Origin: Lysobacterales bacterium 66-474
GTDB lineage: Bacteria > Pseudomonadota > Gammaproteobacteria > Xanthomonadales > Rhodanobacteraceae
Length of the DNA stretch: 64,000 bases
Direction of reading: 5' to 3'
Assembly: GCA_001899805.1 (NCBI GenBank)
Contig: MKWP01000004.1
Coordinates: 124,001-188,000 of the forward strand
Shown: one piece after another, positions 34,143-43,225 of the stretch
Position numbering within the stretch: position 1 is the stretch's first letter
Layout: each line of letters starts with the position of its first letter
The notes under the pieces: generated by a model
What the model was told of the DNA's origin: nothing
The model's database searches: none
The model's input: only the letters and a program-made list of their open reading frames with translations
Program-made: the position numbers and the translations under genes

Positions 34143-36332
34143 ATGCGTTTCGGATTGCGTCCCAGCCTGTTCGTTGCCGCGCTGCTTGCCCTTGCCGCGG
34201 CGCCGTTCGCACTTGCGGCCACCGATCCACTGGCCCCCGTCGATGTCGGCCCGCCGCCGGCCGCACCACCCATCCAACCCGTGACCGAGACGCTGTGGGG
34301 CGTCAAGGTCACCGACAACTATCGCTACATGGAGAAGCTCGACCCTGCGACGATCGCGTGGATGAAGTCGGAGGGTGTGTATACGCGCAAGGTGATGGAT
34401 GCGATCGCGCCGCTGGCCGCGCTGCAAAAACGCGTATCGACCTTCACCGGCAGCTTCGGGTTCGTGCAAGGGTTCGCCTCGTACGGCGGCCGCGATTTCT
34501 ACGAGGAACGCGCGCCCGGCGCCGATGACTATGACCTGGTGGTGCACGATGGCACGGGCACCCGCAAGTTGATCGACATCGCGGCACTGCGGGCAAGGAA
34601 TGGCGGCAAGCCTTACGCGATCAACTGGTTCCTGCCATCCCCAGACGGCAGCAAGGTCGCCGTGGGCGTGTCGGAAGGCGGTTCCGAAAACGCGTCGATG
34701 ACGGTGTACGACGCGGCAACCGGCAAGCCCATCGCGGGTCCGCTCGATCGCGTCCGTTTCGGCGCGACGGCATGGAGCAATGATTCGCAAACGGTGTACT
34801 TCAATCGTTTGGCGAAACTGAACCCCGGCGCACCGGAAACCGATACCTACAAGAATTCGACGCTCGACGCGTGGAACCTGGCCGGCAAGCCGCACACCGT
34901 ACTCGGCAGCAGCGTGGGCCACGGGCCAAAGTTCGCGCCCGAAGCCTTCCCCATCCTGTTGCTCACGCCCGGCGCCACGGATGCGCTGGCGGTTTCCATC
35001 AACGGCGTGCAGAACGAATGGCAGGCCTGGGCTGCGCCCGCCGGCGACGCAGCGAACCCCAAGGCCACCTGGAAGCCGCTGGTCGACCGCGCTGACGACG
35101 TTACCTTGATCGGCATGCGCGGCAATGAAATCTTCCTGCTCTCGCACAAGGACGCGCCGACCTTCAAGGTGCTGCAACTGCGGGCGGGCGAAACGCTGTC
35201 GTCCGCGAAGACGCTCATCCCCGCGCAACCCGATCGCGTGATCGAGGGTTTCTACGCCGCATCCGATGCGCTGTACGTCACGGCGCGCAAGGGGGCGTAT
35301 TCGCAACTCCTGCGCGTTCCGGCAGGCAGTGACAAGGTCGAGCAAGTCGCATTGCCATTCGAAGGCCACGTCGGCGAGGCCTTCGGCGATCCGCGCAAGC
35401 CCGGCATCGTGGTCGGCCTTTCGGGCTGGGTGACGCAACCGACCTACCTGCGCTACGACCCGTCCTCGCGGAAATTCGCCACGCTGGGCATCGGTCATGC
35501 GGGCGACATGGACGCCGCGGCTTTCAAGGTCAGCGACCTGGAAGCGAAGGCGCGGGACGGCGTGATGGTGCCGCTCAGCCTGATCCAGCCGAAGGATGCC
35601 AAGGGCCCGCAGATCACGCTGGTCGAGGCGTACGGCTCCTACGGCATTTCCAACCTCGCCGATTTCAGCACCCGGCGCGCGGCGGCGATGCGCGAAGGCA
35701 TCGCCTACGGCATCTGCCACGTGCGCGGCGGTGGCGAAAAAGGCGAGGCGTGGCGGCTCGGCGGCAAGGACGCCAACAAGCACAACACCTGGCAGGACCT
35801 GATCGCCTGCGGCGAGGATTTGATTGCGCGCGGCGTCACGACGAAAGACAAGCTGTTCATCATCGGTGGTTCCGCGGGCGGGATCACGATGGGCCGCGCG
35901 ATGACCGAGCGGCCCGACCTGTTCGCGGGCGTGCTCGATCTGGTGCCTGCCGCCGACACCCTGCGCGCGGAGTTCTCGCCCAACGGGCCGCCCAACATCC
36001 CGGAGTTCGGCAGCGTGAAAACCGAACAGGGATTCAAGAACCTGTTCGCGATGGATTCGATCCAGCACGTGAAGAAGGGCGTCACGTATCCGGCGGTGAT
36101 GATCACGACGGGCCTGAACGATCCGCGTGTGTCGCCGTGGGAACCCGCCAAGTTCGCCGCCGCGCTGCAGGCGTCGGGCACGCCGAATCCGGTGCTGTTG
36201 CGGATCGACGCCGAAGCCGGCCACGGCATCGGCTCCACCCGTACCCAGACCGACCTGCAGACCGCCGACACCATCGCCTTCATGAAATGGCGCGCCGGCG
36301 TTCCCGGTTGGCGGCCCGATCGCAAGCCGTAA
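34143..36332 (+). CDS. Secreted prolyl oligopeptidase family (S9) peptidase
   Basis: A 729-residue protein with a signal peptide (LFVAALLALAAAPFALAA), a seven-bladed propeller part (about 70-460) and a C-terminal alpha/beta hydrolase. Catalytic residues: Ser in IIGGSAGGITMG (about 576), Asp in TGLNDPRVSPWEP (about 660) and His in EAGHGIGS (about 694). It should cleave short peptides after proline or related residues in the periplasm or outside. The POT transporters in the same window could take up the products, which is inference. Confidence 0.9.
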   Translation: MRFGLRPSLFVAALLALAAAPFALAATDPLAPVDVGPPPAAPPIQPVTETLWGVKVTDNYRYMEKLDPATIAWMKSEGVYTRKVMDAIAPLAALQKRVSTFTGSFGFVQGFASYGGRDFYEERAPGADDYDLVVHDGTGTRKLIDIAALRARNGGKPYAINWFLPSPDGSKVAVGVSEGGSENASMTVYDAATGKPIAGPLDRVRFGATAWSNDSQTVYFNRLAKLNPGAPETDTYKNSTLDAWNLAGKPHTVLGSSVGHGPKFAPEAFPILLLTPGATDALAVSINGVQNEWQAWAAPAGDAANPKATWKPLVDRADDVTLIGMRGNEIFLLSHKDAPTFKVLQLRAGETLSSAKTLIPAQPDRVIEGFYAASDALYVTARKGAYSQLLRVPAGSDKVEQVALPFEGHVGEAFGDPRKPGIVVGLSGWVTQPTYLRYDPSSRKFATLGIGHAGDMDAAAFKVSDLEAKARDGVMVPLSLIQPKDAKGPQITLVEAYGSYGISNLADFSTRRAAAMREGIAYGICHVRGGGEKGEAWRLGGKDANKHNTWQDLIACGEDLIARGVTTKDKLFIIGGSAGGITMGRAMTERPDLFAGVLDLVPAADTLRAEFSPNGPPNIPEFGSVKTEQGFKNLFAMDSIQHVKKGVTYPAVMITTGLNDPRVSPWEPAKFAAALQASGTPNPVLLRIDAEAGHGIGSTRTQTDLQTADTIAFMKWRAGVPGWRPDRKP

Positions 36333-36346
36333 CAGCACGCTGCCGT

Positions 36347-36377
36347 GGCTTCGCCCGCCGCCTTGGCGGGCGAAGCC
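36347..36377 (+). terminator. GC-rich hairpin after the S9 peptidase gene
   Basis: A perfect 13-bp stem GGCTTCGCCCGCC / GGCGGGCGAAGCC with loop GCCTT, 15 bp after the stop codon. It is followed by TTC and not by a long T-run, so it may need Rho or act as an RNA 3' barrier. Confidence 0.65.
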
Positions 36378-36442
36378 TTCAAACCGGATCGGGCGGCGGA
36401 CATGCTAGCCTGCGCGATTGTTCCCGCGGTCCCGTATTTCCC

Positions 36443-37399
36443 ATGACACGACCACGCGTCGCCCTCGTCACCGCACGCGCCGCGCGCGGCACCGACCAGG
36501 ACATGCCGCTGCTGTTGGCGGCACTGGGCGACGCGGGCGCCGAGGCATGCGAAGTCGATTGGGATGACGACACCGTCGACTGGTCGCGTTTCGATCTCGC
36601 GCTGCTGCGTTCGACTTGGGATTACTTCGAACGCCTGCCGGATTTCATCGCGTGGGCGGAACAGGTGTCGCGGCACTCGCGTTTCCTGAATCCTCTCGAC
36701 GTGATTCGCTGGAATACCGACAAGCACTATCTTGCCGATCTCGACCGCGCCGGCGTGCCGGTGGTGCCGAGTGCGTTCGTCGAGCCGGGCGAGGATGCGA
36801 TCGCCATGATCGGTGGCTTTCTGGAGCATTTCCCCCATCCGCCTTCGGCACCTTCCCCCATGAATGGGGGAAGGAAAAATCAAGACGTCGTGGTGAAGCC
36901 CGCTGTCGGCGCGGGTTCGCGCGACGCGCAGCGTCACTCGCGCGGCAATCGCGACGCAATCGTCGCTCATGTCCAACGGTTGCTCGAGAAAAACCGCAGC
37001 GCCCTGCTGCAACCGTATCTCGAGCGCGTGGACGAACACGGCGAGACGGCACTGCTGTTCTTCGACGGCGAATTCAGCCATGCGATCCGCAAGGGCCCAC
37101 TGCTCAAGCGCGACGAAGGCCCGACCGCTGGCCTGTATGCGAAGGAAACCATCGAACCGCGCACGCCTTCCGCCGGTGAACTCGCCGTCGCGCGAGGCGC
37201 GCTCGCGGCGATCCCTTTTGAGCGACCCTTGCTGTACGCGCGCGTGGACCTGATCCGCGACGATGACGGCTCGCCCCGACTGCTGGAACTGGAACTGGTC
37301 GAACCTTCGGTCTTCGTCGCCCACGCGGACGGCGCGGCGCAGCGGTTCGCGAAGGCCATCGTGCGGCGCATCGCGGCCCGGGCAGGCCGCAGCGCCTGA
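36443..37399 (+). CDS. ATP-grasp domain protein
   Basis: A 318-residue RimK/glutathione-synthetase-like ATP-grasp enzyme. Seen: N-terminal VALVTARAARGTDQDMPLL, RSTWDYFERLPDFIAW, the ATP-binding VVVKPAVGAGSRDA, and a metal-binding LLELELVEPSVF near the end. Members ligate an acid to an amine; the substrates are unknown. Residues about 130-144 (FPHPPSAPSPMNGG) are encoded by half of a palindromic repeat inserted in frame just before the ATP-binding strand. Start at 36443. Confidence 0.82.
   Translation: MTRPRVALVTARAARGTDQDMPLLLAALGDAGAEACEVDWDDDTVDWSRFDLALLRSTWDYFERLPDFIAWAEQVSRHSRFLNPLDVIRWNTDKHYLADLDRAGVPVVPSAFVEPGEDAIAMIGGFLEHFPHPPSAPSPMNGGRKNQDVVVKPAVGAGSRDAQRHSRGNRDAIVAHVQRLLEKNRSALLQPYLERVDEHGETALLFFDGEFSHAIRKGPLLKRDEGPTAGLYAKETIEPRTPSAGELAVARGALAAIPFERPLLYARVDLIRDDDGSPRLLELELVEPSVFVAHADGAAQRFAKAIVRRIAARAGRSA
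36831..36874. repeat. Partial palindromic element, family R4, in frame in the ATP-grasp gene
   Basis: TCCCCCATCCGCCTTCGGCA followed by CCTTCCCCCATGAATGGGGGAAGG. It matches one half of the copies in trpS and between etfB and etfA, and adds about 15 residues. Confidence 0.8.
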
Positions 37400-37447
37400 C
37401 ATCGTCTTCCGGACGGGCGTCGCGCGGGTTCGCGGGTCGCGGTCGGC

Positions 37448-37453
37448 TATAAT
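37448..37453 (+). promoter_or_regulatory. -10 element of etfBA
   Basis: A consensus TATAAT in very GC-rich DNA, 52 bp before the etfB ATG. The -35 region is not recognisable. AAGGAATT just before the ATG gives the ribosome binding site. Confidence 0.5.
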
Positions 37454-37505
37454 TTCCGGTTGATCGTTCCGATGTGCCGCACAGGCCGAACGCAAGGAAT
37501 TCCCG

Positions 37506-38252
37506 ATGAAGATTCTGGTCGCTTACAAGCGCGTGGTCGATTACAACGTGCGCATCCAGGTGAAGCCGGATGGCAGCGGCGTGGTGACCGACGGCGTGAA
37601 GCTGTCGCCCAATCCGTTCGACGACATCGCACTGGAAGAAGCGCTGCGCTTACGCGAGAAAGGCATCGCCGAGGAAGTCGTGATCGCGACGATCGCGCCC
37701 GCCGATGCGCAGGCGCACCTGCGCAACGGGCTTGCGATGGGCGCCAATCGCGCGATCCACGTGGTCACGCCCGATCCGGTGCAACCGCTCGCGGCCGCGC
37801 GCACGTTCCTGAAACTGGTCGAGAAGGAACAGCCCGGTCTGGTGATCCTCGGCAAGCAGGCCATCGATGATGACTGCAACCAGACCGGCCAGATGCTGGC
37901 CGCGCTGTGGGACCGCCCGCAGGCCACCTTCGCGTCGAAACTGGAAATCAGCGGCGACAAGGCCACGGTGACGCGCGAAGTCGACGCCGGCCTCGAAACC
38001 ATCGAAGTGGATCTTCCGGCCGTCGTCACCACCGACCTGCGTTTGAACGAGCCGCGTTTCATCAAGCTGCCGGACATCATGAAGGCCAAGTCCAAGCCGA
38101 TCGAGACCATCGAGTTGTCCACGCTCGGCATCGAGCATGGCGGCGAAATCAAGACCACACAGTACGCCCCGCCAGCCAAGCGCTCGCGTGGCGTGATGGT
38201 GAAAGATGTCGCGGAACTGGTCGGCTTGTTGAAGCAGAAGGGTTTGGTTTGA
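37506..38252 (+). CDS. etfB: Electron transfer flavoprotein, beta subunit
   Basis: EtfB binds AMP and forms the ETF heterodimer with EtfA, collecting electrons from acyl-CoA and other dehydrogenases. The 248-residue length is standard. Seen: MKILVAYKRVVDYNVRIQVK, GVKLSPNPFDDIALEEALRL, ILGKQAIDDDCNQTGQMLAA and a C-terminal helix near VAELVGLLKQKG. etfA follows after 158 bp, a wider gap than usual because a palindromic element is inserted there. A degraded copy of the N-terminus recurs at 40665. Confidence 0.97.
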   Translation: MKILVAYKRVVDYNVRIQVKPDGSGVVTDGVKLSPNPFDDIALEEALRLREKGIAEEVVIATIAPADAQAHLRNGLAMGANRAIHVVTPDPVQPLAAARTFLKLVEKEQPGLVILGKQAIDDDCNQTGQMLAALWDRPQATFASKLEISGDKATVTREVDAGLETIEVDLPAVVTTDLRLNEPRFIKLPDIMKAKSKPIETIELSTLGIEHGGEIKTTQYAPPAKRSRGVMVKDVAELVGLLKQKGLV

Positions 38253-38257
38253 TTTGC

Positions 38258-38388
38258 TTTCCCCTCTCCCTCCGGGAGAGGGTGGCGTGAAGCGCCGGGT
38301 GAGGGTCCGGATCTTCGACAAAAGTTCGCCGAGACTCGTACCCTCATCCGCCCCTTCGGGGCACCTTCTCCCGGAGGGAGAAGGAGAA
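38258..38388. repeat. Palindromic element, family R4, between etfB and etfA
   Basis: Starts with CCCTCTCCCTCCGGGAGAGGG and ends with CTTCTCCCGGAGGGAGAAGG, with CCCCTTCGGGG in between. About 130 bp, the intergenic version of the element found in frame in trpS and E2. It could create an RNA hairpin that sets the etfB:etfA ratio. Confidence 0.85.
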
Positions 38389-38410
38389 TCCAGAACCGAG
38401 TGGTGGAACC

Positions 38411-39355
38411 ATGTCCAAAATCCTGGTCATCGCCGAACACTTGAACGGCCAACTCAACGCCTCGACCGCGCGCTGCGTCACCTGCGCGAAGGAGATCAAG
38501 CCGGACGCCATCGACGTACTGGTGCTGGTCGATGCGCCCGATGCCGTGGCTGCGCAAGCAGCAAAACTCGATGGCATCAGCAAGGTTCTGACCATCGCTC
38601 GCGCCGAAAACGCGCACGCGCTGGCCGCCGTGCTGGCGCCGCAGATCGCGGCTGCCGCGAAAAACGGCTACACGCATTTGCTGTTCCCTTCGACCACCTT
38701 CGGCAAGGACGTCGCACCGCGCGTGGCCGCGCTGCTGGGCGTCGGCCAGGTCAGCGACATCATGTCGGTGACCGGCGCACACACCTTTACGCGACCGATC
38801 TACGCCGGCAACGCCATCGTCACCGTCGAAGCACCGACCGACGCGACCGTGGTCGGCACTGTACGCACCGCGTCGTGGCCGGCCGTGGGCGACGCGGCCA
38901 GTGCCGCCCCGGTCGAAGCATTGTCACTCGATGTGTCGCTGCCCTCGCACACGCGTTTCGTGAAATTGCAGCAGGCTTCCAGCGAACGCCCCGACCTGCA
39001 AAGTGCGTCGAGAGTGGTGTCGGGCGGACGCGGACTGGGTTCGAAGGAAAACTTCGACATCATCTACAAGCTCGCCGACAAACTGCACGCCGCGGCCGGC
39101 GCCTCGCGCGCCGCGGTCGATGCGGGCTATTGCCCCAACGACATGCAGGTCGGCCAGACCGGCAAGATCATCGCGCCCGAGCTCTACATTGCGATTGGCA
39201 TCTCCGGCGCCATCCAGCACCTCACCGGCATCAAGGACGCCGGCACCATCGTCGCGATCAACAAGGACGCCGAGGCACCCATCTTCGAAGTCGCCGACAT
39301 CGGCCTCGTCGGCGACCTGTTCAAGCTCGTGCCGGAGCTGGAGGCAATGGCGTAA
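38411..39355 (+). CDS. etfA: Electron transfer flavoprotein, alpha subunit
   Basis: EtfA holds the redox FAD of ETF. The 314-residue protein has the N-terminal domain ([19 protein letters not shown]) and the C-terminal FAD domain with [53 protein letters not shown] and [20 protein letters not shown]. Its ATG is 22 bp after the palindromic element. The electron acceptor, ETF-QO, is encoded at 32336-33988. A diverged copy of the FAD domain lies at 40810-41261. Confidence 0.97.
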   Translation: MSKILVIAEHLNGQLNASTARCVTCAKEIKPDAIDVLVLVDAPDAVAAQAAKLDGISKVLTIARAENAHALAAVLAPQIAAAAKNGYTHLLFPSTTFGKDVAPRVAALLGVGQVSDIMSVTGAHTFTRPIYAGNAIVTVEAPTDATVVGTVRTASWPAVGDAASAAPVEALSLDVSLPSHTRFVKLQQASSERPDLQSASRVVSGGRGLGSKENFDIIYKLADKLHAAAGASRAAVDAGYCPNDMQVGQTGKIIAPELYIAIGISGAIQHLTGIKDAGTIVAINKDAEAPIFEVADIGLVGDLFKLVPELEAMA

Positions 39356-39369
39356 GACTGTCGCATCCC

Positions 39370-40545
39370 ATGCCTGCCACCAGCCCTTCGCCGCCTTTCC
39401 TGGTCTTCGGTTCGCCGCTGATCGAACAGGCCGAAATCGACGAGGTTGTTGCCTGCATGGAGTCTGCGTGGCTCGGCACGGGTCCGCGGGTGGCGCAGTT
39501 CGAACGCGATTTCGCGGCATACCAAGGCTTGCAACCCTCGCAAGTCGCTGCGGTGAATTCCTGCACCGCGGCCCTGCACGTCAGCATGGTCGCGTCGGAT
39601 CTCGAACCCGGCAGCGAAGTCATCACCACGCCGATGACTTTCTGTGCATCGATCAACGCGATCATCCACGCGGGCCTGACACCGGTGCTGGCGGACGTCG
39701 ATCCGGTGACGCAATGTATCGACCCCGCCGCGATCGAGGCCGCGATCACCCCGCGCACCCGCGCGATCCTGCCGGTGCATTTCGCGGGACGGCCCTGCGA
39801 GATGGACGCGATCATGGCCATCGCTGACAAGAACGGCTTGATGGTTATCGAAGACTGTGCGCACGCGATCGAAAGCACGCATCACGGCCGCAAGGCTGGT
39901 ACGTTCGGCGACTTCGGTTGTTTCAGTTTCTACGCCACGAAGAACGTCGTCACCGGCGAAGGCGGCATGATTACCGGCCACGACGAAGCGCACATTGCGC
40001 GCGCGAAGGTTCTGGCGCTGCACGGAATGAGCAAGGATGCCTGGCACCGGTTCGGCGACCAAGGGTACAAACACTACCAAGTCGTTGAAGCCGGCTTCAA
40101 GTACAACATGATGGATCTGCAAGCCGCGATCGGGATCCACCAACTCGCCCGTGTGGAGAGGAATTGGCGGCGCCGCGACACAATCTGGAATCGTTACATG
40201 GCAGCCTTTGCCGACCTGGCGATCGGCCTCCCTGCACCGCCCGCGCCCGGCACCCGGCACGCCTGCCACCTGTTCACGATCATGGTCGATGCAGAACGCA
40301 GTGGCATTTCACGGGATGACTTCTTGAACGCCATGAACGTGCGCAGGATCGGTACAGGGGTTCACTATCTCGCAGTACCCGAACACCCGTACTACCAACA
40401 GCGTTTCGGCTGGCGACCTGAGAAGTGGCCGAACGCCATGCGCATCGGCCGCCAGACTGTCAGCCTGCCGCTGTCGCCAAAATTGACCGATGCCGACGTT
40501 GGGCGGGTGATCGAAGCGGTGCGCGATCTGGCAAACCCCGCCTGA
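39370..40545 (+). CDS. DegT/DnrJ/EryC1/StrS family sugar aminotransferase
   Basis: A 391-residue PLP enzyme, expected to place an amino group on a keto-sugar nucleotide for surface polysaccharide. Seen: [48 protein letters not shown], and the PLP lysine in [13 protein letters not shown] (about residue 189). It lies 14 bp after etfA, an odd neighbour, and just before the etf-like remnant. It marks the left end of the polysaccharide region. The product sugar cannot be told. Confidence 0.88.
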   Translation: MPATSPSPPFLVFGSPLIEQAEIDEVVACMESAWLGTGPRVAQFERDFAAYQGLQPSQVAAVNSCTAALHVSMVASDLEPGSEVITTPMTFCASINAIIHAGLTPVLADVDPVTQCIDPAAIEAAITPRTRAILPVHFAGRPCEMDAIMAIADKNGLMVIEDCAHAIESTHHGRKAGTFGDFGCFSFYATKNVVTGEGGMITGHDEAHIARAKVLALHGMSKDAWHRFGDQGYKHYQVVEAGFKYNMMDLQAAIGIHQLARVERNWRRRDTIWNRYMAAFADLAIGLPAPPAPGTRHACHLFTIMVDAERSGISRDDFLNAMNVRRIGTGVHYLAVPEHPYYQQRFGWRPEKWPNAMRIGRQTVSLPLSPKLTDADVGRVIEAVRDLANPA

Positions 40546-40664
40546 ACACGACTGTTCGGGTTGCAAGCCAATCAACTCGCCGACAGAACGCGTCTCCAAG
40601 CGTCATCGGGTGTTCAAAGCGCGGTTTGTTACAATGAACGCCTGTTTCAGACCGGGGAATTTCG

Positions 40665-41261
40665 ATGAAGAGATTGGCCGCATGCAAGCGCACGGTCGAT
40701 TACTACGTGGGGATTCAGGTGAACCCCGATCTTTCTTGCACAGGCACGGAAGACGTCAAGTTGCCGCTCAATCCATTCGTTGACATCGCTTCAAACCAAT
40801 CATCGAACGCGGCGCGCGTTGAACTCTTGTCGTTCGCCACAATGCCATTTTCGCACAGACGCTCCGTGGAATCGAAGCAGGCCGTCGACAAATGTCCTGA
40901 TCCGCAAGGCGCAGCAAAAATCGTGTCGGGCGGACGCAGATTGGGCTCGAAGGAAAACTTCGAGATCATCTTCAAGCAGCCCACCAAAAGGATGCACGCC
41001 GGCGTCTCGCGCGCGGCAGTCGATGCAGGCTATTGCCCCAACGACGTGCAGATCGACCAGACTGGCAAGATCGTCGCGCCCGAGCTTTATATCGCGATAA
41101 GCATTTCCGGCGCCACCCGGCACCTCACCGGCTTCAAGGACGCTGACACCATTGTCGCGATCTACAAGGAGGACGCTGAAGCACCCATCTTCGAAGTCGC
41201 CGTCATCGGCCTCGTCGGCGACCTGTTCAACCTGGTGCCGGAATTGGAAGGCTTGCTCTGA
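40665..41261 (+). pseudogene. Chimeric etfB-etfA remnant, still an open frame
   Basis: A 198-codon frame. Residues 1-45 resemble EtfB (MKRLAACKRTVDYYVGIQVN), while residues about 49-198 resemble EtfA residues about 165-314 ([42 protein letters not shown]). This is what remains if etfBA was duplicated and about 1.2-1.3 kb between the two points was lost in frame. Changes at normally fixed sites (QVGQTGK to QIDQTGK, EVADIG to EVAVIG) suggest decay. It cannot make a full ETF. Whether it is expressed is unknown; GGGGAAT precedes the ATG. Confidence 0.75.
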
Positions 41262-41341
41262 TGCCACCACTTGCCAGTGACCGGTGGACTCCGGATGCGC
41301 AATCCTCAAAGGTCACACCATCGAGATGTGAGGTTTGAGCA

Positions 41342-42457
41342 ATGCGGGTTTTATTCATCACTCGCAAATTTCCGCCGTCTGTCGGCGGAATGGAAACGTA
41401 TTCCCATGAACTGTTCGAGGCTTTGCGCGAAATCAGCAGTGACGTCGACATCCATAAGCCTTGCTATCCGATCCACGGACGACCATCCCTCGCACGTTTG
41501 ACCACGTTCTTCCTGGGAGCATCCTGGACCCTGATACGCAACCGGGGGGTGTACGGGGCCGTGTTGATCGGTGACTTTGCCATTGCCGGCTTGGCGCTCG
41601 TGGCAAAAATTGCCAGTTCGGGCAAGACGAGGGTAGTGGTCAGCTTGCACGGCAACGACCTTTACTTTCTGAAACGGAGGAGCATCAAGGCACGCATCTA
41701 CCGTCTGGTCGCCCGCGCCGTGATCAAGAGCAACACGATTGATGCCGGGCTCGCAAACAGCCATGCCATCAAGAGGACGGCAGATTCAATAGGGATTCGC
41801 GGGGTACGCGTTGTCGCCCTTGGCACATCCGTACCGCACCCCTTTCCCAGGTCACCGATCCGGAACGCCATCCTGTTCGCGGGACGGCTGATCAAATACA
41901 AAGGCTTGTCGTGGTTCGTGCAAGAGGTCTGGCCGAACATGGATCCGGCCATGGAATTACTCGTCGCCGGAACGGTGTGGGATAGGCAGGAATACGACTG
42001 CATCAAATCCCGGAGTCGTATTCACTATCTCGGCTCGCTTCCTCGCGATCAGCTGTCCGCTCTGCGTTCACAAGTTATGGCGTGCATCATGCCCAACTTG
42101 CCTCCAGAGGCCCAGGAACAGGATGAAGGTTTCGGACTCTCGGCCTTGGAAGGTCCTGCGGTGGGTACCCCTACGGTCGCGACAAGATGCGGCGGGCTCG
42201 TCGACGCCATTGCGGATGGCATAACCGGCTTTCTCCTGCCTCCGTTGGATCCGGGAGAATGGGTGAGGTGCCTGAACGAGATTTCAGGCTGGTCCGATGC
42301 CAAGCGTGATGACTTCGCGAGCAAAGCCAGGGAATACGTCGTGGAACACTACAACTGGAAGTGGGTGGCGGAGCAGACCCTTCGGGTATTGAATGGTAAC
42401 GATTCACCACACACCGAAACCGCGGACGCGCCACATCCAGACAAGCTCGTCGACTGA
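41342..42457 (+). CDS. GT4 family glycosyltransferase
   Basis: A 371-residue GT-B enzyme: N-terminal FITRKFPPSVGGMETYSHEL, VVSLHGNDLYFL, ILFAGRLIKYKGLSWFV, and the nucleotide-sugar site EGFGLSALEGPAVGTPTVA (about 260-280). It should add a sugar to a lipid-linked or growing polysaccharide on the cytoplasmic face. It is first of four closely spaced genes (glycosyltransferase, methyltransferase, membrane protein, methyltransferase). Base composition is visibly less GC-rich than upstream genes, suggesting transfer. Confidence 0.88.
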   Translation: MRVLFITRKFPPSVGGMETYSHELFEALREISSDVDIHKPCYPIHGRPSLARLTTFFLGASWTLIRNRGVYGAVLIGDFAIAGLALVAKIASSGKTRVVVSLHGNDLYFLKRRSIKARIYRLVARAVIKSNTIDAGLANSHAIKRTADSIGIRGVRVVALGTSVPHPFPRSPIRNAILFAGRLIKYKGLSWFVQEVWPNMDPAMELLVAGTVWDRQEYDCIKSRSRIHYLGSLPRDQLSALRSQVMACIMPNLPPEAQEQDEGFGLSALEGPAVGTPTVATRCGGLVDAIADGITGFLLPPLDPGEWVRCLNEISGWSDAKRDDFASKAREYVVEHYNWKWVAEQTLRVLNGNDSPHTETADAPHPDKLVD

Positions 42458-42472
42458 AGGGCAGGAACCAAG

Positions 42473-43216
42473 ATGAGAGAGCGTGGCCGCTGGACGCCGT
42501 CAAAATACGTCATGCGCGGTGAAAAGCTGCATCCCAACCGTGATCGCCGTGAACTCGCGGTATCGTCCAGGCTGATAGCCAGACTCATCACCGACAAATA
42601 CCAGTCCGCCTTTCGTCAATACGCGCACGGTCTCCTCTTGGACATGGGATGCGGGAAAGTACCGTTCTACGAAGGCTATCGCGAATGTGTATCGGAAAAC
42701 ATCTGCATCGACTGGCCGGGCTCCATCCACAACAATGTGCATGTGGATGTTTTTTGTGACCTCTCGCAAACGTTGCCATTCGCGGCAGGCACATTCGACA
42801 CCCTACTTTCCTCGGACGTCATCGAGCATCTTCCGAATCCAGAACTTGCGTTTTCAGAAATGAGCCGTCTCCTGAAGCCCAATGGGATACTGCTGCTCAA
42901 CACTCCATTTCTTTACATGCTGCACGAAGTACCGAACGACTACTACCGCTTCACCAGGTACGCCATCAAGCATCTTCTCGACATGGCTGGGCTGGAGCTG
43001 GTACGACTGGAGGAAATCGGTGGCTACGGTGCAGTGATCACGGACCTCGTCTCGAAAGCGATGTCAGCGCTGCCGCTCATCGGCCCACCCATGGCATCGT
43101 TGATCCAAGGGATCGGACTGTTGGCTTCGGGGGGGTTACGATCGACCCCGGCACTCATCAGGTTCCCTATCGGTTACTTTTTGGTGGCCCAAAAGCCCGG
43201 CTCCGGCATTGAATAG
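42473..43216 (+). CDS. Class I SAM-dependent methyltransferase
   Basis: A 247-residue methyltransferase with motif I LLLDMGCGKVPF (about 54-65), an acidic residue at the end of strand 2 (ICIDWPG), FDTLLSSDVIEHLPNPELAF and a C-terminal hydrophobic helix region (about 195-220). The C-terminal segment suggests membrane association. It follows the GT4 gene by 15 bp. It probably modifies a sugar or lipid carrier in polysaccharide synthesis; the precise substrate is unknown. Confidence 0.82.
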   Translation: MRERGRWTPSKYVMRGEKLHPNRDRRELAVSSRLIARLITDKYQSAFRQYAHGLLLDMGCGKVPFYEGYRECVSENICIDWPGSIHNNVHVDVFCDLSQTLPFAAGTFDTLLSSDVIEHLPNPELAFSEMSRLLKPNGILLLNTPFLYMLHEVPNDYYRFTRYAIKHLLDMAGLELVRLEEIGGYGAVITDLVSKAMSALPLIGPPMASLIQGIGLLASGGLRSTPALIRFPIGYFLVAQKPGSGIE

Positions 43217-43225
43217 AACCGACCC

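Noticed and set aside
34137-36338. A 733-codon open frame on the minus strand exactly opposite the S9 peptidase gene
   Set aside because: High-GC codon bias keeps the antisense frame free of stops. The product has no recognisable motif, is rich in Arg/Gly/His, and the plus strand carries a full signal peptide and catalytic triad.
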